The notes: a model not told the origin generated them from the sequence alone. Shown: positions 19,468 to 30,135, numbered from the stretch's first letter. The stretch: 64,000 nucleotides of DNA from Alloyangia mangrovi (GCF_002300555.2 NZ_NTHN02000010.1:62001-126000); one strand, 5' to 3'. Program-made: numbers and translations.

Positions 19468-20084
19468 CCCGCGAGATCATCGCCATCCTGCGCGGCCTCA
19501 CCCCCGAGGAGGCGCCCGCCGTCACCGAGGCGCTGATCGGCGCCGGCATCACCAAGATCGAGGTGCCGCTGAACTCGCCGCGCCCTTTCGATTCCATTGC
19601 CAAGATGGTGCAGGGCTTCGGCACCGATGCGATCATCGGCGCGGGCACGGTGCTCGCCCCCGAGGAGGTGCTGCGCCTGCAGCAGATCGGTGCACGCATG
19701 GTGGTCTCGCCCGACATGAACCAGCGGGTGATCATGGCCACGAAGAAAGCTGGAATGCTCAGCTACCCCGGCGTGCTGACCCCGACCGAGGCCTTCACCG
19801 CACTGCGCACCGGCGCCGACGGGCTGAAGTTCTTCCCCGCCTCGCTGGTCGGACCCGAGGGCGTGAAGGCAATGAAGGCGGTGTTGCCCGAGGGCACGGC
19901 GACCTATGCGGTGGGTGGCGTGAGCGCGGGCAACATGGGCGCGTGGCTGGCGGCGGGCGTCACCGGCTTCGGCATTGGTACCTGGCTCTACAAGCCGGGC
20001 CGCAGCCTCGAAGAGGTGACCTCCCGGGCCCGCGAGGTGGTCGCCGCCTATGACGTCGCGGCGGAAACGGAACTGGCGGGCTGA
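19464..20084 (+). CDS. dgoA: 2-dehydro-3-deoxy-6-phosphogalactonate aldolase
   Basis: Cleaves the product of DgoK to pyruvate and glyceraldehyde-3-phosphate. The 206-residue class I aldolase belongs to the KDPG/KDPGal family: the ILRG motif (about residues 8-11), the Glu in TKIEVPL (about 33-36), GAGTVL (about 60-65), and the Schiff-base lysine in GLKFFPA (about 123-129). Pairing with dgoK is what favours the galactonate over the gluconate isomer. Confidence 0.92.
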   Translation: MTREIIAILRGLTPEEAPAVTEALIGAGITKIEVPLNSPRPFDSIAKMVQGFGTDAIIGAGTVLAPEEVLRLQQIGARMVVSPDMNQRVIMATKKAGMLSYPGVLTPTEAFTALRTGADGLKFFPASLVGPEGVKAMKAVLPEGTATYAVGGVSAGNMGAWLAAGVTGFGIGTWLYKPGRSLEEVTSRAREVVAAYDVAAETELAG

Positions 20085-20136
20085 GCCTCGGCGCGCTACC
20101 TTTCCCGCCACAGGGGGCAAGGGAAGGGCGCGCGCC

Positions 20137-20634
20137 ATGAGCCGAACCGAGGCTGACCAGACCACGCAACCGGGTGACGACGTGATCCGCCCCGGTGAGA
20201 CCGCGCTCGAGCTGTCCCCCGCGCAGGACGCGCAGCTGCGCTTCATCGGCTGCATCCGGACCCCCTTTGCCACCCGGCGCGATTGTCCCCGGCAGGGCGA
20301 TCTCGATGGTCCGGAGTGCCGCATCGAAATCGACCCCGAGTGGGCACCCGCGCTCGAGGGCATCGAGCGGGCCGAGCGAATTCAGGTGCTCTACTGGCTC
20401 GACCGCGCCCGGCGTGACCTGCTCACCCAGAGTCCGCACGGTGGTGGCACGCGCGGCACCTTCGCGCTGCGCTCGCCGGTGCGGCCCAACCCGATCGGAA
20501 TTTCCTCGGTCCGGCTGGTCCGGCGCGAGGGCGCGGTGCTGGTGGTCCAGGGCCTTGATTGCGTTGATGGCACCCCGCTTCTGGACCTCAAGCCGGACCT
20601 TTGCGAGCACCGTGGACGCCCCAAGGATGGCTGA
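20137..20634 (+). CDS. TrmO/TsaA-type tRNA methyltransferase
   Basis: A 165-residue protein of the YaeB/TsaA (TrmO) family, which uses S-adenosylmethionine to N6-methylate threonylcarbamoyladenosine at tRNA position 37. Seen motifs are the early GCIRTPF, the central LYWLDRA, and RSPVRPNPIGISSVRL (about 110-125), which carries the conserved RPNPIG. The C-terminus DGTPLLDLKPDL is typical. The protein is short and lacks the extra C-terminal domain of the E. coli enzyme. Start chosen at 20137. Confidence 0.88.
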   Translation: MSRTEADQTTQPGDDVIRPGETALELSPAQDAQLRFIGCIRTPFATRRDCPRQGDLDGPECRIEIDPEWAPALEGIERAERIQVLYWLDRARRDLLTQSPHGGGTRGTFALRSPVRPNPIGISSVRLVRREGAVLVVQGLDCVDGTPLLDLKPDLCEHRGRPKDG

Positions 20635-20814
20635 TTCACTATCGTCTAAACTTTGTGCAACTACGAGATTCTTGCCGCGTCTCTGTGCGTCTAGCTTGCG
20701 CGCTGCGGGCGAGATCCTGTCTCGCGCCGCCCCGCTTCTTGTCGTCCGCCGCGCCCTGGCAGAGGGTCCGCGAGGCAAGCGGAGGACAGGCCCATTCCCT
20801 ATGACCAGCCCCAG

Positions 20815-21643
20815 ATGAGCGCGCCGGCGGCCTCCCGGGGGGGCGATCGCCGCACAGCGTGCGCGCGGGCGTGCCCGGCTGGCTGCGCGGCGGCGCGGAA
20901 CGGCGAGCGTCATCGGTGATCTGCACATGTCCGGCAGCTCCAAGCTGCTGTTTCCGCGCGGTTTGGACGCGCTTCAGGCGGTCTATCTCAACAGCTCGGG
21001 CGGGGTGACCGGGGGCGATGCCTTCGACATCGCCGCTACCGCGCGCGAGGGCGCGCATCTGGCGATCACCACGCAGGCTGCCGATCGGGTCTATCGCGCG
21101 CTGCCCGGCGAGACCGGGCGGGTGGAGACCCGGCTGGTGCTGGAGGAGGGCGCAAGGCTCGACTGGCTGCCGCAGGAGACGATCCTCTTCGACGGTGCGG
21201 CGCTCGACCGGAGGCTCTCGGTCGAGATGGCCGGGGACGCGCGGCTGCTGCTCTGCGAGCCGCTGATCTTCGGCCGCGCGGCGATGGGCGAGAGCATCAC
21301 CGACCTGCGCCACGCCGACCGCATCGACATCACCCGGGCCGGGCGGCTGGTCTGGTCCGACCGGCTGCGTCTTGTCGGCGATGCCGCCGCCTGCCTTGCC
21401 GATCCGGCCATCGCCGAGGGCGCGCGCGCCATGGCAACCGTCGTGCTCGCAGCGCCCGGCGCGGCGGCGCAGGTCGCGGCGCTGCGCGGGATGCTGCCCG
21501 AAACGGGCGGCGTCTCGGCGCTCGATCCCGACCTTCTCGTGCTGCGCCTGCTCGCCATTGACGGGTTCGAACTGCGCCGTCACCTTTGCCCCGTACTGCG
21601 GCGCCTTTCGGGCGCCGAACTCCCAAGACCCTGGATGATCTGA
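20815..21643 (+). CDS. ureD: Urease accessory protein UreD, frameshifted in a G7 run
   Basis: UreD (UreH) forms the UreDFG complex that loads nickel into apo-urease. The unbroken part (from [12 protein letters not shown] onward) shows [12 protein letters not shown] and the characteristic [11 protein letters not shown]. The start is misplaced by a G7 run at 20837-20843: read as G6, an ORF from the ATG at 20815 runs straight into [11 protein letters not shown], supplying the missing N-terminal 38 residues. First gene of the urease locus; the stop lies two bases before ureA. Confidence 0.9.
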
Positions 21644-21645
21644 CC

Positions 21646-21948
21646 ATGCAACTGACCCCCCGCGAAAAGGACAAGCTTCTGGTGGCCATGGCCGCCGAGG
21701 TGGCCCGCAAGCGCCTCGCGCGCGGCGTGAAGCTGAACTACCCCGAGGCCGTGGCGCTGATCACCGACGCGGTGGTCGAGGGTGCCCGCGACGGCCGCTC
21801 CGTTGCCGAGATGATGGAAGCGGGCGCGCAGGTCATCACCGCCGAGCAATGCATGGAGGGGATCCCCGAGATGGTGCACGAGGTGCAGGTCGAGGCCACC
21901 TTCCCGGACGGAACCAAGCTGGTGACCGTGCATAATCCCATTCGGTAA
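21646..21948 (+). CDS. ureA: Urease subunit gamma
   Basis: A 100-residue structural subunit of urease, complete and of standard length. Typical sequence includes [18 protein letters not shown] at the start, [11 protein letters not shown], and the C-terminal [14 protein letters not shown]. It is encoded two bases after ureD and needs UreB and UreC to form the (abc)3 enzyme. Confidence 0.97.
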   Translation: MQLTPREKDKLLVAMAAEVARKRLARGVKLNYPEAVALITDAVVEGARDGRSVAEMMEAGAQVITAEQCMEGIPEMVHEVQVEATFPDGTKLVTVHNPIR

Positions 21949-22007
21949 AGCCGGGTTCTCCGGAACCTCCGGGGCGAAGAGACACTTTAGAGACCACAGG
22001 TGAGACG

Positions 22008-22175
22008 ATGAAATACCTCCTTCCGATCATGGCCCTGCCGCTCGCGACCCCGGCTTTCGCGCATTCCGGCGCGCATCTGCACCCGCATGGCGCCGAGACC
22101 TGGCTGACCGTCGTGGCGGTGCTGGGCGTCGCGGCCTACGCCGGCTGGCGCATGTACGGCGGCGGCCGCAAATGA
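22008..22175 (+). CDS. Small His-containing membrane protein between ureA and ureB
   Basis: A 55-residue ORF. A signal-like N-terminus ([18 protein letters not shown]) is followed by a histidine-rich stretch ([12 protein letters not shown]), a hydrophobic helix (about 34-47) and a short positive tail. Its stop overlaps the ureB start (ATGA), arguing that it is truly translated with the urease operon. His ligands next to a membrane helix suggest metal (nickel) binding near the membrane; this is inference. I know no named family. Confidence 0.65.
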   Translation: MKYLLPIMALPLATPAFAHSGAHLHPHGAETWLTVVAVLGVAAYAGWRMYGGGRK

Positions 22176-22477
22176 TCCCGGGCGAGGTCATCCCCGCCCC
22201 GGGCGATCTGGTGCTCAACGCGGACCGCGAGGCGATCACCCTGATGGTCGCCAACACCGGTGACCGCCCGGTGCAGGTCGGCTCGCACTACCATTTCGCC
22301 GAGACCAACCCGGCGCTCGACTTCGACCGCGCCGCGGCGCGCGGGCTGCGGCTCGACATCGCGGCGGGCACCGCCGTGCGCTTCGAGCCCGGCCAGCGCC
22401 GCGAGGTGCAGCTCATCCCCTTCTCGGGGGAACGCAAGATCTACGGCTTCAACCAGAAGGTCATGGGGGCACTCTGA
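22172..22477 (+). CDS. ureB: Urease subunit beta
   Basis: A 101-residue structural subunit with the expected MIPGEV start, [16 protein letters not shown] (about 34-49) and the [14 protein letters not shown] end. The start overlaps the stop of the small ORF at 22008. Unfused to UreA, as usual in alphaproteobacteria. Confidence 0.97.
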   Translation: MIPGEVIPAPGDLVLNADREAITLMVANTGDRPVQVGSHYHFAETNPALDFDRAAARGLRLDIAAGTAVRFEPGQRREVQLIPFSGERKIYGFNQKVMGAL

Positions 22478-22509
22478 GGTCTCCGCTTCCAGCGAAAGGG
22501 ACGGCAAGC

Positions 22510-22839
22510 ATGTTCGAAGCATTCACGGCACTGACAGGCAGCATGATGCGGCTGGGTTTCTTGGGCGCCGAGGCGCAGAGCGTGGTCGCCCTGCGGATGC
22601 TGGGCTTCGCCGGCATGTGGTCCGTCCCCTCGTCCGAGGCTTACAGGATGACCGCCGAGAAGGGACCCGCCTTCATGCAGGCCTGGTGGCAGGCGAGCAC
22701 GGCGATGATGCGCGGCGCGCCGGCGCCGGTGGTGATCAACGCCTTTTCCCGGCCGCTGGAAGTGAAAGCCCGCCGCAACCGCAAGCGGCTGAGTCGGCGC
22801 GGGCCGCAGTTCCGCCCCGGCCAGCGCTCGGGCTGGTAG
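22510..22839 (+). CDS. Hypothetical protein in urease locus
   Basis: A 109-residue protein with no recognised domain. The first half is Ala/Met/Gly-rich and amphipathic to hydrophobic (TGSMMRLGFLGAEAQSVVAL), the tail is strongly basic (KARRNRKRLSRR near residues 85-96). It starts 33 bases after ureB and resembles in style the next ORF (22867): both begin with a short helical segment containing ML.G....AQ. It may be phasin-like or membrane-associated. Seen in the Rhodobacteraceae urease context as I recall it, but function is unknown. Confidence 0.6.
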   Translation: MFEAFTALTGSMMRLGFLGAEAQSVVALRMLGFAGMWSVPSSEAYRMTAEKGPAFMQAWWQASTAMMRGAPAPVVINAFSRPLEVKARRNRKRLSRRGPQFRPGQRSGW

Positions 22840-22866
22840 GCGCGGTCAGGGCAGGGGGGGCGCGCG

Positions 22867-23079
22867 ATGGTCTTCATGACACCCTTCGACTGGGCGGCGC
22901 TGATGCTGCGCGGCACGAGCCAGATGTTCGCGGCGCAGGCGCAGATGACCGAGGCTTTTCTGGCCTATGGCCGCAGGCAGGGCGCGGTCATGCCGACCAC
23001 TGGCGCAACCGTGCTGCCCTTCGTGCGCCCGGCGCCGGTGGTGACGATGGGCATTTGCGGCCCGGCGCGGGCAAAGTGA
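22867..23079 (+). CDS. Small hypothetical protein in urease locus
   Basis: A 70-residue ORF following the previous gene by 27 bases, with a G-rich ribosome site. Its sequence (LMLRGTSQMFAAQAQMTEAF) predicts one amphipathic helix followed by a Pro/Val-rich tail. No domain recognised. Similar helix style to 22510-22839 suggests a related small-protein pair. Confidence 0.5.
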   Translation: MVFMTPFDWAALMLRGTSQMFAAQAQMTEAFLAYGRRQGAVMPTTGATVLPFVRPAPVVTMGICGPARAK

Positions 23080-23172
23080 GGGGCCACAGTGCACCGCGCA
23101 CCCTCCCTATATGCCGTTCCGGCCCGGCCCGCACCGGCGCGCCAGTGGCTGGCACGCCGGATCCCCTATGCT

Positions 23173-24015
23173 TCAGGCGTCGGGCAGCGGCGGCAGGCTG
23201 CGCAGGTAGAGCACGATAGCGTCGAGATCGCCCTCGGTCATATGCGCGAAATAGCCGTAGGGCATGGGCGGCATCATCGCCGAGCCGTCGGGCCGCGTGC
23301 CGGTGGTGATGATCTTCTTCAGATCGTCGTCGCTGTAGCCCGCCAGACCGTCCTCGGAGCTGGTGAGATTGGGCGCGGTGACGCTGCCCCAGGGGCCGTG
23401 AAACTCGAAGCCGCCCTGACCGAGGTGCTCGGGATCGGTCATCGGACCCTTGTCGCTCATCGGCGAATGGCACTCCATGCAATGGCTGACGGCGTTGGCG
23501 AGGTATTGGCCGTATTCGACTGTCACACCGCGCTCGGGCGGGGTGACGCTCTCTACTGGCGGGCCGTAGGCCGGGGGCAGGGGGATGTTGTAGACCGAGT
23601 CCGGCACCTTGTTGTCGACCGCCGGCAGCGTGCGCAGGAAGGCGACGATCGAGGCCAGATCGTCATCGCCGAGACCGCGGTACATGATGATGGGCATGGG
23701 CGGTCCGATCACCGAGCCATCGGGCAGGATTCCCTCGCGGATCGCATGCGCCAGTTCCGCGTCGCTCCAGTCCGCGACCTCTCCTCCCGGGGTGATATTG
23801 GGGGCGTAGGCGGTGAACATGGGGTTGTCCTCGACGAGGCGGCCGCCGAGCTCCTTGCTCATGTCGAAGCCGGCCTCGCCAAAGGGCGTGTGGCAATTGC
23901 CGCAGCCGGCCGGACCCCTGACCAGATATTCGCCGCGGGTCACATCCCCCGCGGCCGTCGCCGCTCCGGCGCCGAGCGCCAAGAGCGAAAGTCCCGTAAT
24001 CGTCGACCTGTACAT
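23173..24015 (-). CDS. Dihaem c-type cytochrome
   Basis: A 280-residue exported protein: the signal peptide (about 1-20) ends at ATAAGD, then come two cytochrome c domains with haem motifs CGNCH (about 37-41) and CMECH (about 180-184). Each domain ends in a Met-containing loop (PPMPIIMY, PPMPYGY) that supplies the sixth ligand. It resembles cytochromes that serve alcohol/aldehyde dehydrogenases. It sits on the opposite strand in the middle of the urease locus, so it looks like an insertion unrelated to urease. Confidence 0.85.
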   Translation of the reverse strand: MYRSTITGLSLLALGAGAATAAGDVTRGEYLVRGPAGCGNCHTPFGEAGFDMSKELGGRLVEDNPMFTAYAPNITPGGEVADWSDAELAHAIREGILPDGSVIGPPMPIIMYRGLGDDDLASIVAFLRTLPAVDNKVPDSVYNIPLPPAYGPPVESVTPPERGVTVEYGQYLANAVSHCMECHSPMSDKGPMTDPEHLGQGGFEFHGPWGSVTAPNLTSSEDGLAGYSDDDLKKIITTGTRPDGSAMMPPMPYGYFAHMTEGDLDAIVLYLRSLPPLPDA

Positions 24016-24052
24016 TTCAATCTCCGTGCTGATGCGCTGGCTGGGAGGGAAA

Positions 24053-24472
24053 ATGGACGTCTCTAGAGTAAAGCGGACGGTACTCCCGTTCGATAAACGC
24101 ACAAAGAAAATTCGCATGGTCGGTCTTGCATGTTTGGCCGCGCCCGCGCTGCTTCTGGCCGATCCGGCCCGCGCTGCCTGCAGCGATGCCGCCACCACGG
24201 TCGAGATGCGCGAATGCCGTGGCGAGGAATACGAGGCTGCCGACGCCGAGCTCAACGCGGTCTACGGCCAGCTCAAGGCTGCCGCCTCCGACGACGTGAT
24301 GGCCCAGGTCCGCACCGCGCAGCGCGCCTGGATCCCGTTCCGCGACGCCGCCTGCCTGGCCGAGGCCGCCCCCTACGAGGGCGGCTCGATCCAGCCGCTG
24401 ATCCACGTGAGCTGCCTGACCCGATTAACCCAGCGCCGCAGCGAAGACCTGCGCGCGCTCTTGCCGAACTGA
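24053..24472 (+). CDS. LprI-like (DUF1311) exported protein
   Basis: A 139-residue secreted protein with the DUF1311/LprI domain: a signal peptide ending ADPARA, then [13 protein letters not shown], the ELNAVYGQL core, [11 protein letters not shown] and a closing Cys-containing [12 protein letters not shown]. Four Cys probably form two disulfides. LprI is a lysozyme inhibitor in mycobacteria, but most family members are uncharacterised. The GTG/ATG choice is open: ATG 24053 has a GGAGGG site and gives a charged n-region, ATG 24116 would give a shorter signal. It lies 20 bases upstream of ureC. Confidence 0.75.
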   Translation: MDVSRVKRTVLPFDKRTKKIRMVGLACLAAPALLLADPARAACSDAATTVEMRECRGEEYEAADAELNAVYGQLKAAASDDVMAQVRTAQRAWIPFRDAACLAEAAPYEGGSIQPLIHVSCLTRLTQRRSEDLRALLPN

Positions 24473-24492
24473 CCAACCCGAGGACGATCCGA

Positions 24493-26232
<1,740 letters not shown>

Positions 26233-26684
26233 GCCGCGCAGGCCGTCCGACTTGGGCATCTAAGGAAAGGTGCCGGTCCGTTTCAGCGGGCCGGCGTCTT
26301 GGCATTCAGAGGTGAGTCGCAGGGCCGTCCACGGCGCCCGAGGCCTGAACCAGGCGCATGTCGTGGCACGGTGGCGCGTGCCGAGAGACGCCCGGAAATT
26401 CGGCAGCGTCCCCTCTCATGCATGGCAGCCTGTGGCTAAACGACGTATCTCACAGGGTTTTTCCGGAGAATTCTTCTCAAAGCGCCGCTGATTTGAGCGC
26501 CTAATAATTTTGCTAAACCAGATGTGCCCGCTGGGTAATATAATTATCTGTGATCTCTGCGTGTCTGGGGAGCCAGCTATGCACATGCAGCATTTGTTGT
26601 TCCCGGGTGCGTGACCTATCTTGGGTGTCAAGGGAGGAAACCAAAACCAACGCAACGAACTCAAACGCTAGGATAGGTTTCCAA
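26233..26684. other. 452-base gene-free region upstream of the DUF1127 gene
   Basis: Between ureC and the DUF1127 gene no convincing protein is seen. The right half (about 26440-26680) is clearly AT-richer than its surroundings, with TAATAATTTTGCTAAACC and TAATATAATTATC tracts, and holds a GGGAGGAAACC site just before the gene. It probably contains the promoter and a long 5' leader, possibly a regulatory RNA; no known family recognised. Confidence 0.5.
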
Positions 26685-26903
26685 ATGGCATTTCTGACTG
26701 CATCCGCACGCACCGAACAGGCACCGTTCTTCTCGCGCTTCTTCGCCGCCATCGGCAACGGCCTCGTCGCCATGGGTGAAGCAAACCCGCGTCTGCGCAA
26801 GATCGAAGCCCTGCAGCGCCTGTCGGACGAGCAACTCGCCGAGCGCGGCATCCGTCGCGAAGACATCGCGCGTCACGTCTTCCAGGACGTCTTCTACCTC
26901 TGA
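26685..26903 (+). CDS. DUF1127 domain protein
   Basis: A 72-residue protein whose C-terminal half (from RLRKIEALQRLSDEQLAERG to REDIARHVF) is a DUF1127 motif, the YjiS-like domain. Small proteins of this family in other alphaproteobacteria affect phosphate and carbon metabolism or RNA turnover; the role here is unknown. The upstream region is AT-rich with a good ribosome site, and a terminator hairpin follows at 26943. It sits alone inside the urease locus. Confidence 0.8.
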   Translation: MAFLTASARTEQAPFFSRFFAAIGNGLVAMGEANPRLRKIEALQRLSDEQLAERGIRREDIARHVFQDVFYL

Positions 26904-26942
26904 GTTCCCAACGCGGCGCTTGTGCTGCAGAACTCGGCACGC

Positions 26943-26985
26943 CAAGGCCACGCCCCGGTGATCCCGGCGCGTGGCCTTGCCTTTT
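26943..26985 (+). terminator. Rho-independent terminator after DUF1127 gene
   Basis: CAAGGCCACGC pairs with GCGTGGCCTTG across a short GC loop and is followed by CTTTT. It should end the DUF1127 transcript just before ureE. Confidence 0.85.
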
Positions 26986-27040
26986 CCGGCGGTTGGTCCG
27001 AGGGTGCTGGCGCAATCCAGACGATCCCGGAGCCTTCCCC

Positions 27041-27652
27041 ATGACAGCCCCCTCGACCAGCCTGTCCGTGTCCCACGAGATTGCCCGCAAGGGTTCTTGC
27101 CACGAGACGACCCTGAGCGTGACGCTCAGCTACGAGGACCGCTTCCTGCGCCGCAAGGTGCTGAAGAGCGACCAGGGCGAGAGCTTCCTCGTCGATCTCG
27201 CGCATACCGAAAGCCTCGACCAGGGCGACGCCTTCGTGCTGACTGACGGCCGCGCGGTGCGCGTCGAGGCCGCCGCCGAGCCGCTGCTCGCGGTAAGCGG
27301 GGACGAATTGCCGCGCCTCGCCTGGCACATCGGCAACCGCCACACCCCCTGCCAGATCGAGGCAACGCGGCTGCTGATCCAGCGCGACCACGTGATCCGC
27401 AACATGCTCGCCCATGTCGGCGCGACGGTGGAGGAGGTGCTTGAGCCCTTCACTCCCGAGGGCGGCGCCTATGGCCATGGCCGCACCCATGGCCACGATC
27501 ATTCGCATTCCCACGGTCCCGAAGCGCAGGCGCACAGCCACTCGCATGCGCACAGCCATGCCCATGGTCACGACCACGATCATGCGCACGACCACGATCA
27601 CACCCATTCGCACTCCCATTCCCACGGTCCCGCGCACACGCATGACCACTGA
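27041..27652 (+). CDS. ureE: Urease accessory protein UreE with long His-rich tail
   Basis: A nickel-delivery metallochaperone, 203 residues. The N-terminal and C-terminal UreE domains (about 10-140) show the usual NRHTPCQIE and RDHVIRNMLAHVGATV segments. The last 63 residues are a His-rich tail with 25 His, alternating mainly with Ser, Ala, Asp and Gly, which is expected to bind several nickel ions. The tail is longer than in many homologues. The last 11 bases overlap the ureF start. Confidence 0.93.
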   Translation: MTAPSTSLSVSHEIARKGSCHETTLSVTLSYEDRFLRRKVLKSDQGESFLVDLAHTESLDQGDAFVLTDGRAVRVEAAAEPLLAVSGDELPRLAWHIGNRHTPCQIEATRLLIQRDHVIRNMLAHVGATVEEVLEPFTPEGGAYGHGRTHGHDHSHSHGPEAQAHSHSHAHSHAHGHDHDHAHDHDHTHSHSHSHGPAHTHDH

Positions 27653-28277
27653 TCCGCTGCTGACGCTGCACCAGCTCTTCTCGCCTTCCTTCCCGGTGGG
27701 CGCCTTTGCCTATTCGCACGGGCTCGAGACGCTGGTGCAGGAGGGGCGCGTCACCACCGCCGCGCAGCTGCAGGGCTGGCTCGAGGCGGTGCTGCGCCAC
27801 GGCGCGGGCTGGAGCGATGCGGTGCTGCTGGCACATGTGGCGCGGGGCGCCGACGCCGCCGAACTGGCGGAACTGGCTACGGCGCTGACGCCGTCGGCGG
27901 AGCGGAGGCTCGAGACCGTCAAGCAGGGCGAGGCCTTTGCGGGCACGGTGCGCGACCTCTGGCAGGTTGACATCCTGCCCGCCCCCTATTCCGTCGCGGT
28001 GGGGCAGGCGGTGCGCGCGCTCGAGCTGCCGCTGCTGACCGCGCTGCAGCTCTACCTGCTGGCCTTCGCCTCGAACCTTGCCGCCGCCGGGATCCGCCTC
28101 ATCCCGCTCGGTCAGACCGAGGGGCAGGGGGTGATCCGCGCGCTCTCGCCGCTCTGTGAGGCGCTCGCGGCTCAGGCGATAGGCGCGTCGCTCGACGAGA
28201 TCGGCACCTTCTCCCCGCTCTCGGACATTGCCAGCCAGCGCCACGAGGCGCTCTATTCCCGCATCTTCAGATCCTGA
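27642..28277 (+). CDS. ureF: Urease accessory protein UreF
   Basis: UreF forms the UreD-UreF-UreG activation complex and controls GTP hydrolysis by UreG. The 211-residue all-helical protein shows the family pattern [17 protein letters not shown] (about 11-27) and the C-terminal [22 protein letters not shown]. It starts inside the ureE coding end, in a different frame. Complete. Confidence 0.95.
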   Translation: MTTDPLLTLHQLFSPSFPVGAFAYSHGLETLVQEGRVTTAAQLQGWLEAVLRHGAGWSDAVLLAHVARGADAAELAELATALTPSAERRLETVKQGEAFAGTVRDLWQVDILPAPYSVAVGQAVRALELPLLTALQLYLLAFASNLAAAGIRLIPLGQTEGQGVIRALSPLCEALAAQAIGASLDEIGTFSPLSDIASQRHEALYSRIFRS

Positions 28278-28294
28278 CACCTGACGGAGACGAC

Positions 28295-28927
28295 ATGACT
28301 TCCCCCAACGGACCCCTCCGCGTCGGCCTCGGCGGCCCCGTGGGCGCCGGCAAGACCACCCTCACCGCGGCGCTCGCCCGTGCCCTGCGCGACCGGCTGT
28401 CGATGGCCGTGGTGACCAATGACATCTACACACGCGAGGACGCCGAGGAGCTGATGCGCCAGCAGATCCTGCCGCTCGACCGCATCAAGGGTGTCGAGAC
28501 AGGCGGCTGCCCGCATACGGCGATCCGCGAGGATGCGTCGATCAACCTCGCCGCCATTGCCGAACTGAACGAGACTTTCCCCGACCTCGACCTGATCCTG
28601 ATCGAGAGCGGCGGCGACAACCTCTCGGCCACCTTCTCGCCCGAGCTGGCCGACGTGACGATCTACGTGATCGACACCGCCGCGGGCGAGGAAATCCCGC
28701 GCAAGGGTGGCCCGGCGATCACCAAGTCGGACATCCTCGTGATCAACAAGACCGACCTCGCGCCCTATGTGGGTGCCTCGCTCGAGGTGATGGAGCGCGA
28801 CGCCACGCGGATGCGCGCGGGCAAGCCCTTCGTCTTCGCGCAGGTCAAGCACGGCAAGGGCGTCGACGAGATCGTCTCGCTGCTGGCCAAGATCGGCGGG
28901 CTGCCGCTGCCGGAGGCGGTGTCATGA
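28295..28927 (+). CDS. ureG: Urease accessory GTPase UreG
   Basis: A 210-residue SIMIBI-class GTPase that drives nickel insertion. The P-loop [10 protein letters not shown] is at residues 10-19, the metal-binding Cys-Pro-His motif in [13 protein letters not shown], and NKTD is present near 150 as the guanine-specific motif. It follows ureF by 17 bases and overlaps the next gene by ATGA. The cluster therefore has all of UreD, E, F and G. Confidence 0.97.
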   Translation: MTSPNGPLRVGLGGPVGAGKTTLTAALARALRDRLSMAVVTNDIYTREDAEELMRQQILPLDRIKGVETGGCPHTAIREDASINLAAIAELNETFPDLDLILIESGGDNLSATFSPELADVTIYVIDTAAGEEIPRKGGPAITKSDILVINKTDLAPYVGASLEVMERDATRMRAGKPFVFAQVKHGKGVDEIVSLLAKIGGLPLPEAVS

Positions 28928-29895
28928 GCCGCATCGTCATCCTCGGCGTCGGGGCGGTCGGCGGCACGCTGGCGGTCAAGCTGACCCTTGCCGGGCAGGA
29001 GGTGCTGGGCATCGCGCGCGGTGCGCAGCTCGAGGCGCTCCGCAGCGGCGGGCTGACCCTGCTGACGCCCGAGGGTGCGCTGCAGGCCGGCTTCCCCTGC
29101 GTGGCCAGCCCCGCCGAGGCGCAGCTGCGCGCGGACGACGTGATCTTCCTTTGCGTGAAGACCCAGCACACCGAGGCCGCGCTCATGCAGCTGCGCGACG
29201 CGGGGCTGCGGGACCAGCACGTCTTCTGCTTCCAGAACGGCGTCGAGAACGAGCGGCTGGCATTGCGCTACTTCCCCAACGTGCACGGCGTGACGGTGAT
29301 GTTGCCCGCCGATTTCGTGCAGCCGGGCGAGGTGGTCTGCTACGGCGCCCCCTGTATCGGCTCGTTCGATGTCGGGCGGTATCCCTCGGGCTGCGACGCT
29401 GCGGATTCCGCGCTCGTGGCGTGTCTGGAGGCGGCGGGCTTCCCCTCGGCCACGCGCGCGGCGGTGATGGATCGCAAATACGGCAAGCTGCTGATGAACC
29501 TCGGCAATATCGTAGGTGCGGCGCTTGGCGAAGGGGTCGACAGCAAGACGGTTGTCGCCGCTCTCAAGGCCGAGGCCGAGGCGGTCTTTGCCAGCGCGGG
29601 TATCGCCTGGTCCGACCCCGCCGAGGACGACGACAAACGCGCGGCCCAACTGAAGATCGTCGAGGTGCCGGGGGTGACCCGGGTCGGCAGCTCCACGGCG
29701 CAGAGCCTCGCGCGCGGGGCCGGCTCGGTCGAGACCGACTACCTGAACGGCGAAGTCTCGCTGCTGGGCCGGCTGCACGGCGTGGCCACCCCGGGGAACG
29801 ACTGGTTCACCGCGCTCGCCGCCCGGCTGGTGCGCGAAGGCGCCGTGCCGGGTGCGGTGACGCTGGCCGAGGTCGAGACCGCGCTGGGGCTCTGA
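28924..29895 (+). CDS. Ketopantoate reductase (PanE/ApbA) family protein
   Basis: A 323-residue NADPH-dependent reductase of the 2-dehydropantoate 2-reductase family. The N-terminal Rossmann motif GVGAVGG is at about residues 8-14, and the catalytic lysine lies in [13 protein letters not shown] (about 181-193). Whether it really makes pantoate or reduces another 2-keto acid cannot be decided. It starts within the ureG stop (ATGA), so it is co-transcribed with the urease accessory genes, and is followed by a hairpin. Confidence 0.85.
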   Translation: MSRIVILGVGAVGGTLAVKLTLAGQEVLGIARGAQLEALRSGGLTLLTPEGALQAGFPCVASPAEAQLRADDVIFLCVKTQHTEAALMQLRDAGLRDQHVFCFQNGVENERLALRYFPNVHGVTVMLPADFVQPGEVVCYGAPCIGSFDVGRYPSGCDAADSALVACLEAAGFPSATRAAVMDRKYGKLLMNLGNIVGAALGEGVDSKTVVAALKAEAEAVFASAGIAWSDPAEDDDKRAAQLKIVEVPGVTRVGSSTAQSLARGAGSVETDYLNGEVSLLGRLHGVATPGNDWFTALAARLVREGAVPGAVTLAEVETALGL

Positions 29896-29918
29896 ACCGA
29901 CGCAGACTGCCTCAAGTG

Positions 29919-29943
29919 AGCGCCCCGGGACGCCGGGGCGCTT
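29919..29943 (+). terminator. Terminator-like hairpin after the PanE-like gene
   Basis: AGCGCCCCGG pairs with CCGGGGCGCT with a 4-base loop, 24 bases after the stop; only CTTGT follows, so the T-tract is weak. It probably closes the ureE-F-G transcript. Confidence 0.65.
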
Positions 29944-30036
29944 GTCGCTTCCGGCCCCTTGGTGCGCCTGCGCGCACGACGGCGTAGCCCATATTTCACT
30001 TGACCGCACGTGATCTTGACGACATTTCTGCCAGTC

Positions 30037-30135
30037 ATGTTTGGGAACCCAACCCTCTTTGATCGACGCCGACGCCGCAGCTCCCTGCGGCGGCTCTTCG
30101 GGCTGCGCGTCGATCAGCGTTCCTTGGCGCGGTAG
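30037..30135 (+). CDS. Putative arginine-rich leader peptide upstream of argC paralogue
   Basis: A 32-residue ORF (ATG 30037 to TAG 30135). Ten residues are Arg: five consecutively at positions 10-14 (codons CGA CGC CGA CGC CGC), then 18, 19, 24, 28 and 32. CGA is probably a rare codon here. A 10-bp perfect stem pairs 30060-30069 with 30107-30116, enclosing a second stem 30074-30080/30085-30091, so a ribosome stalled in the Arg run would open both. A terminator follows at 30188. By analogy with his/trp/leu leaders this is an attenuator. No clear Shine-Dalgarno site precedes the ATG, so translation is unproven. Confidence 0.6.
   Translation: MFGNPTLFDRRRRRSSLRRLFGLRVDQRSLAR

Noticed and set aside
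26416-26664. 82-codon minus-strand ORF in the gap before the DUF1127 gene
   Set aside because: It lies in AT-rich leader sequence, has no ribosome site or recognisable domain and covers the DUF1127 promoter region.
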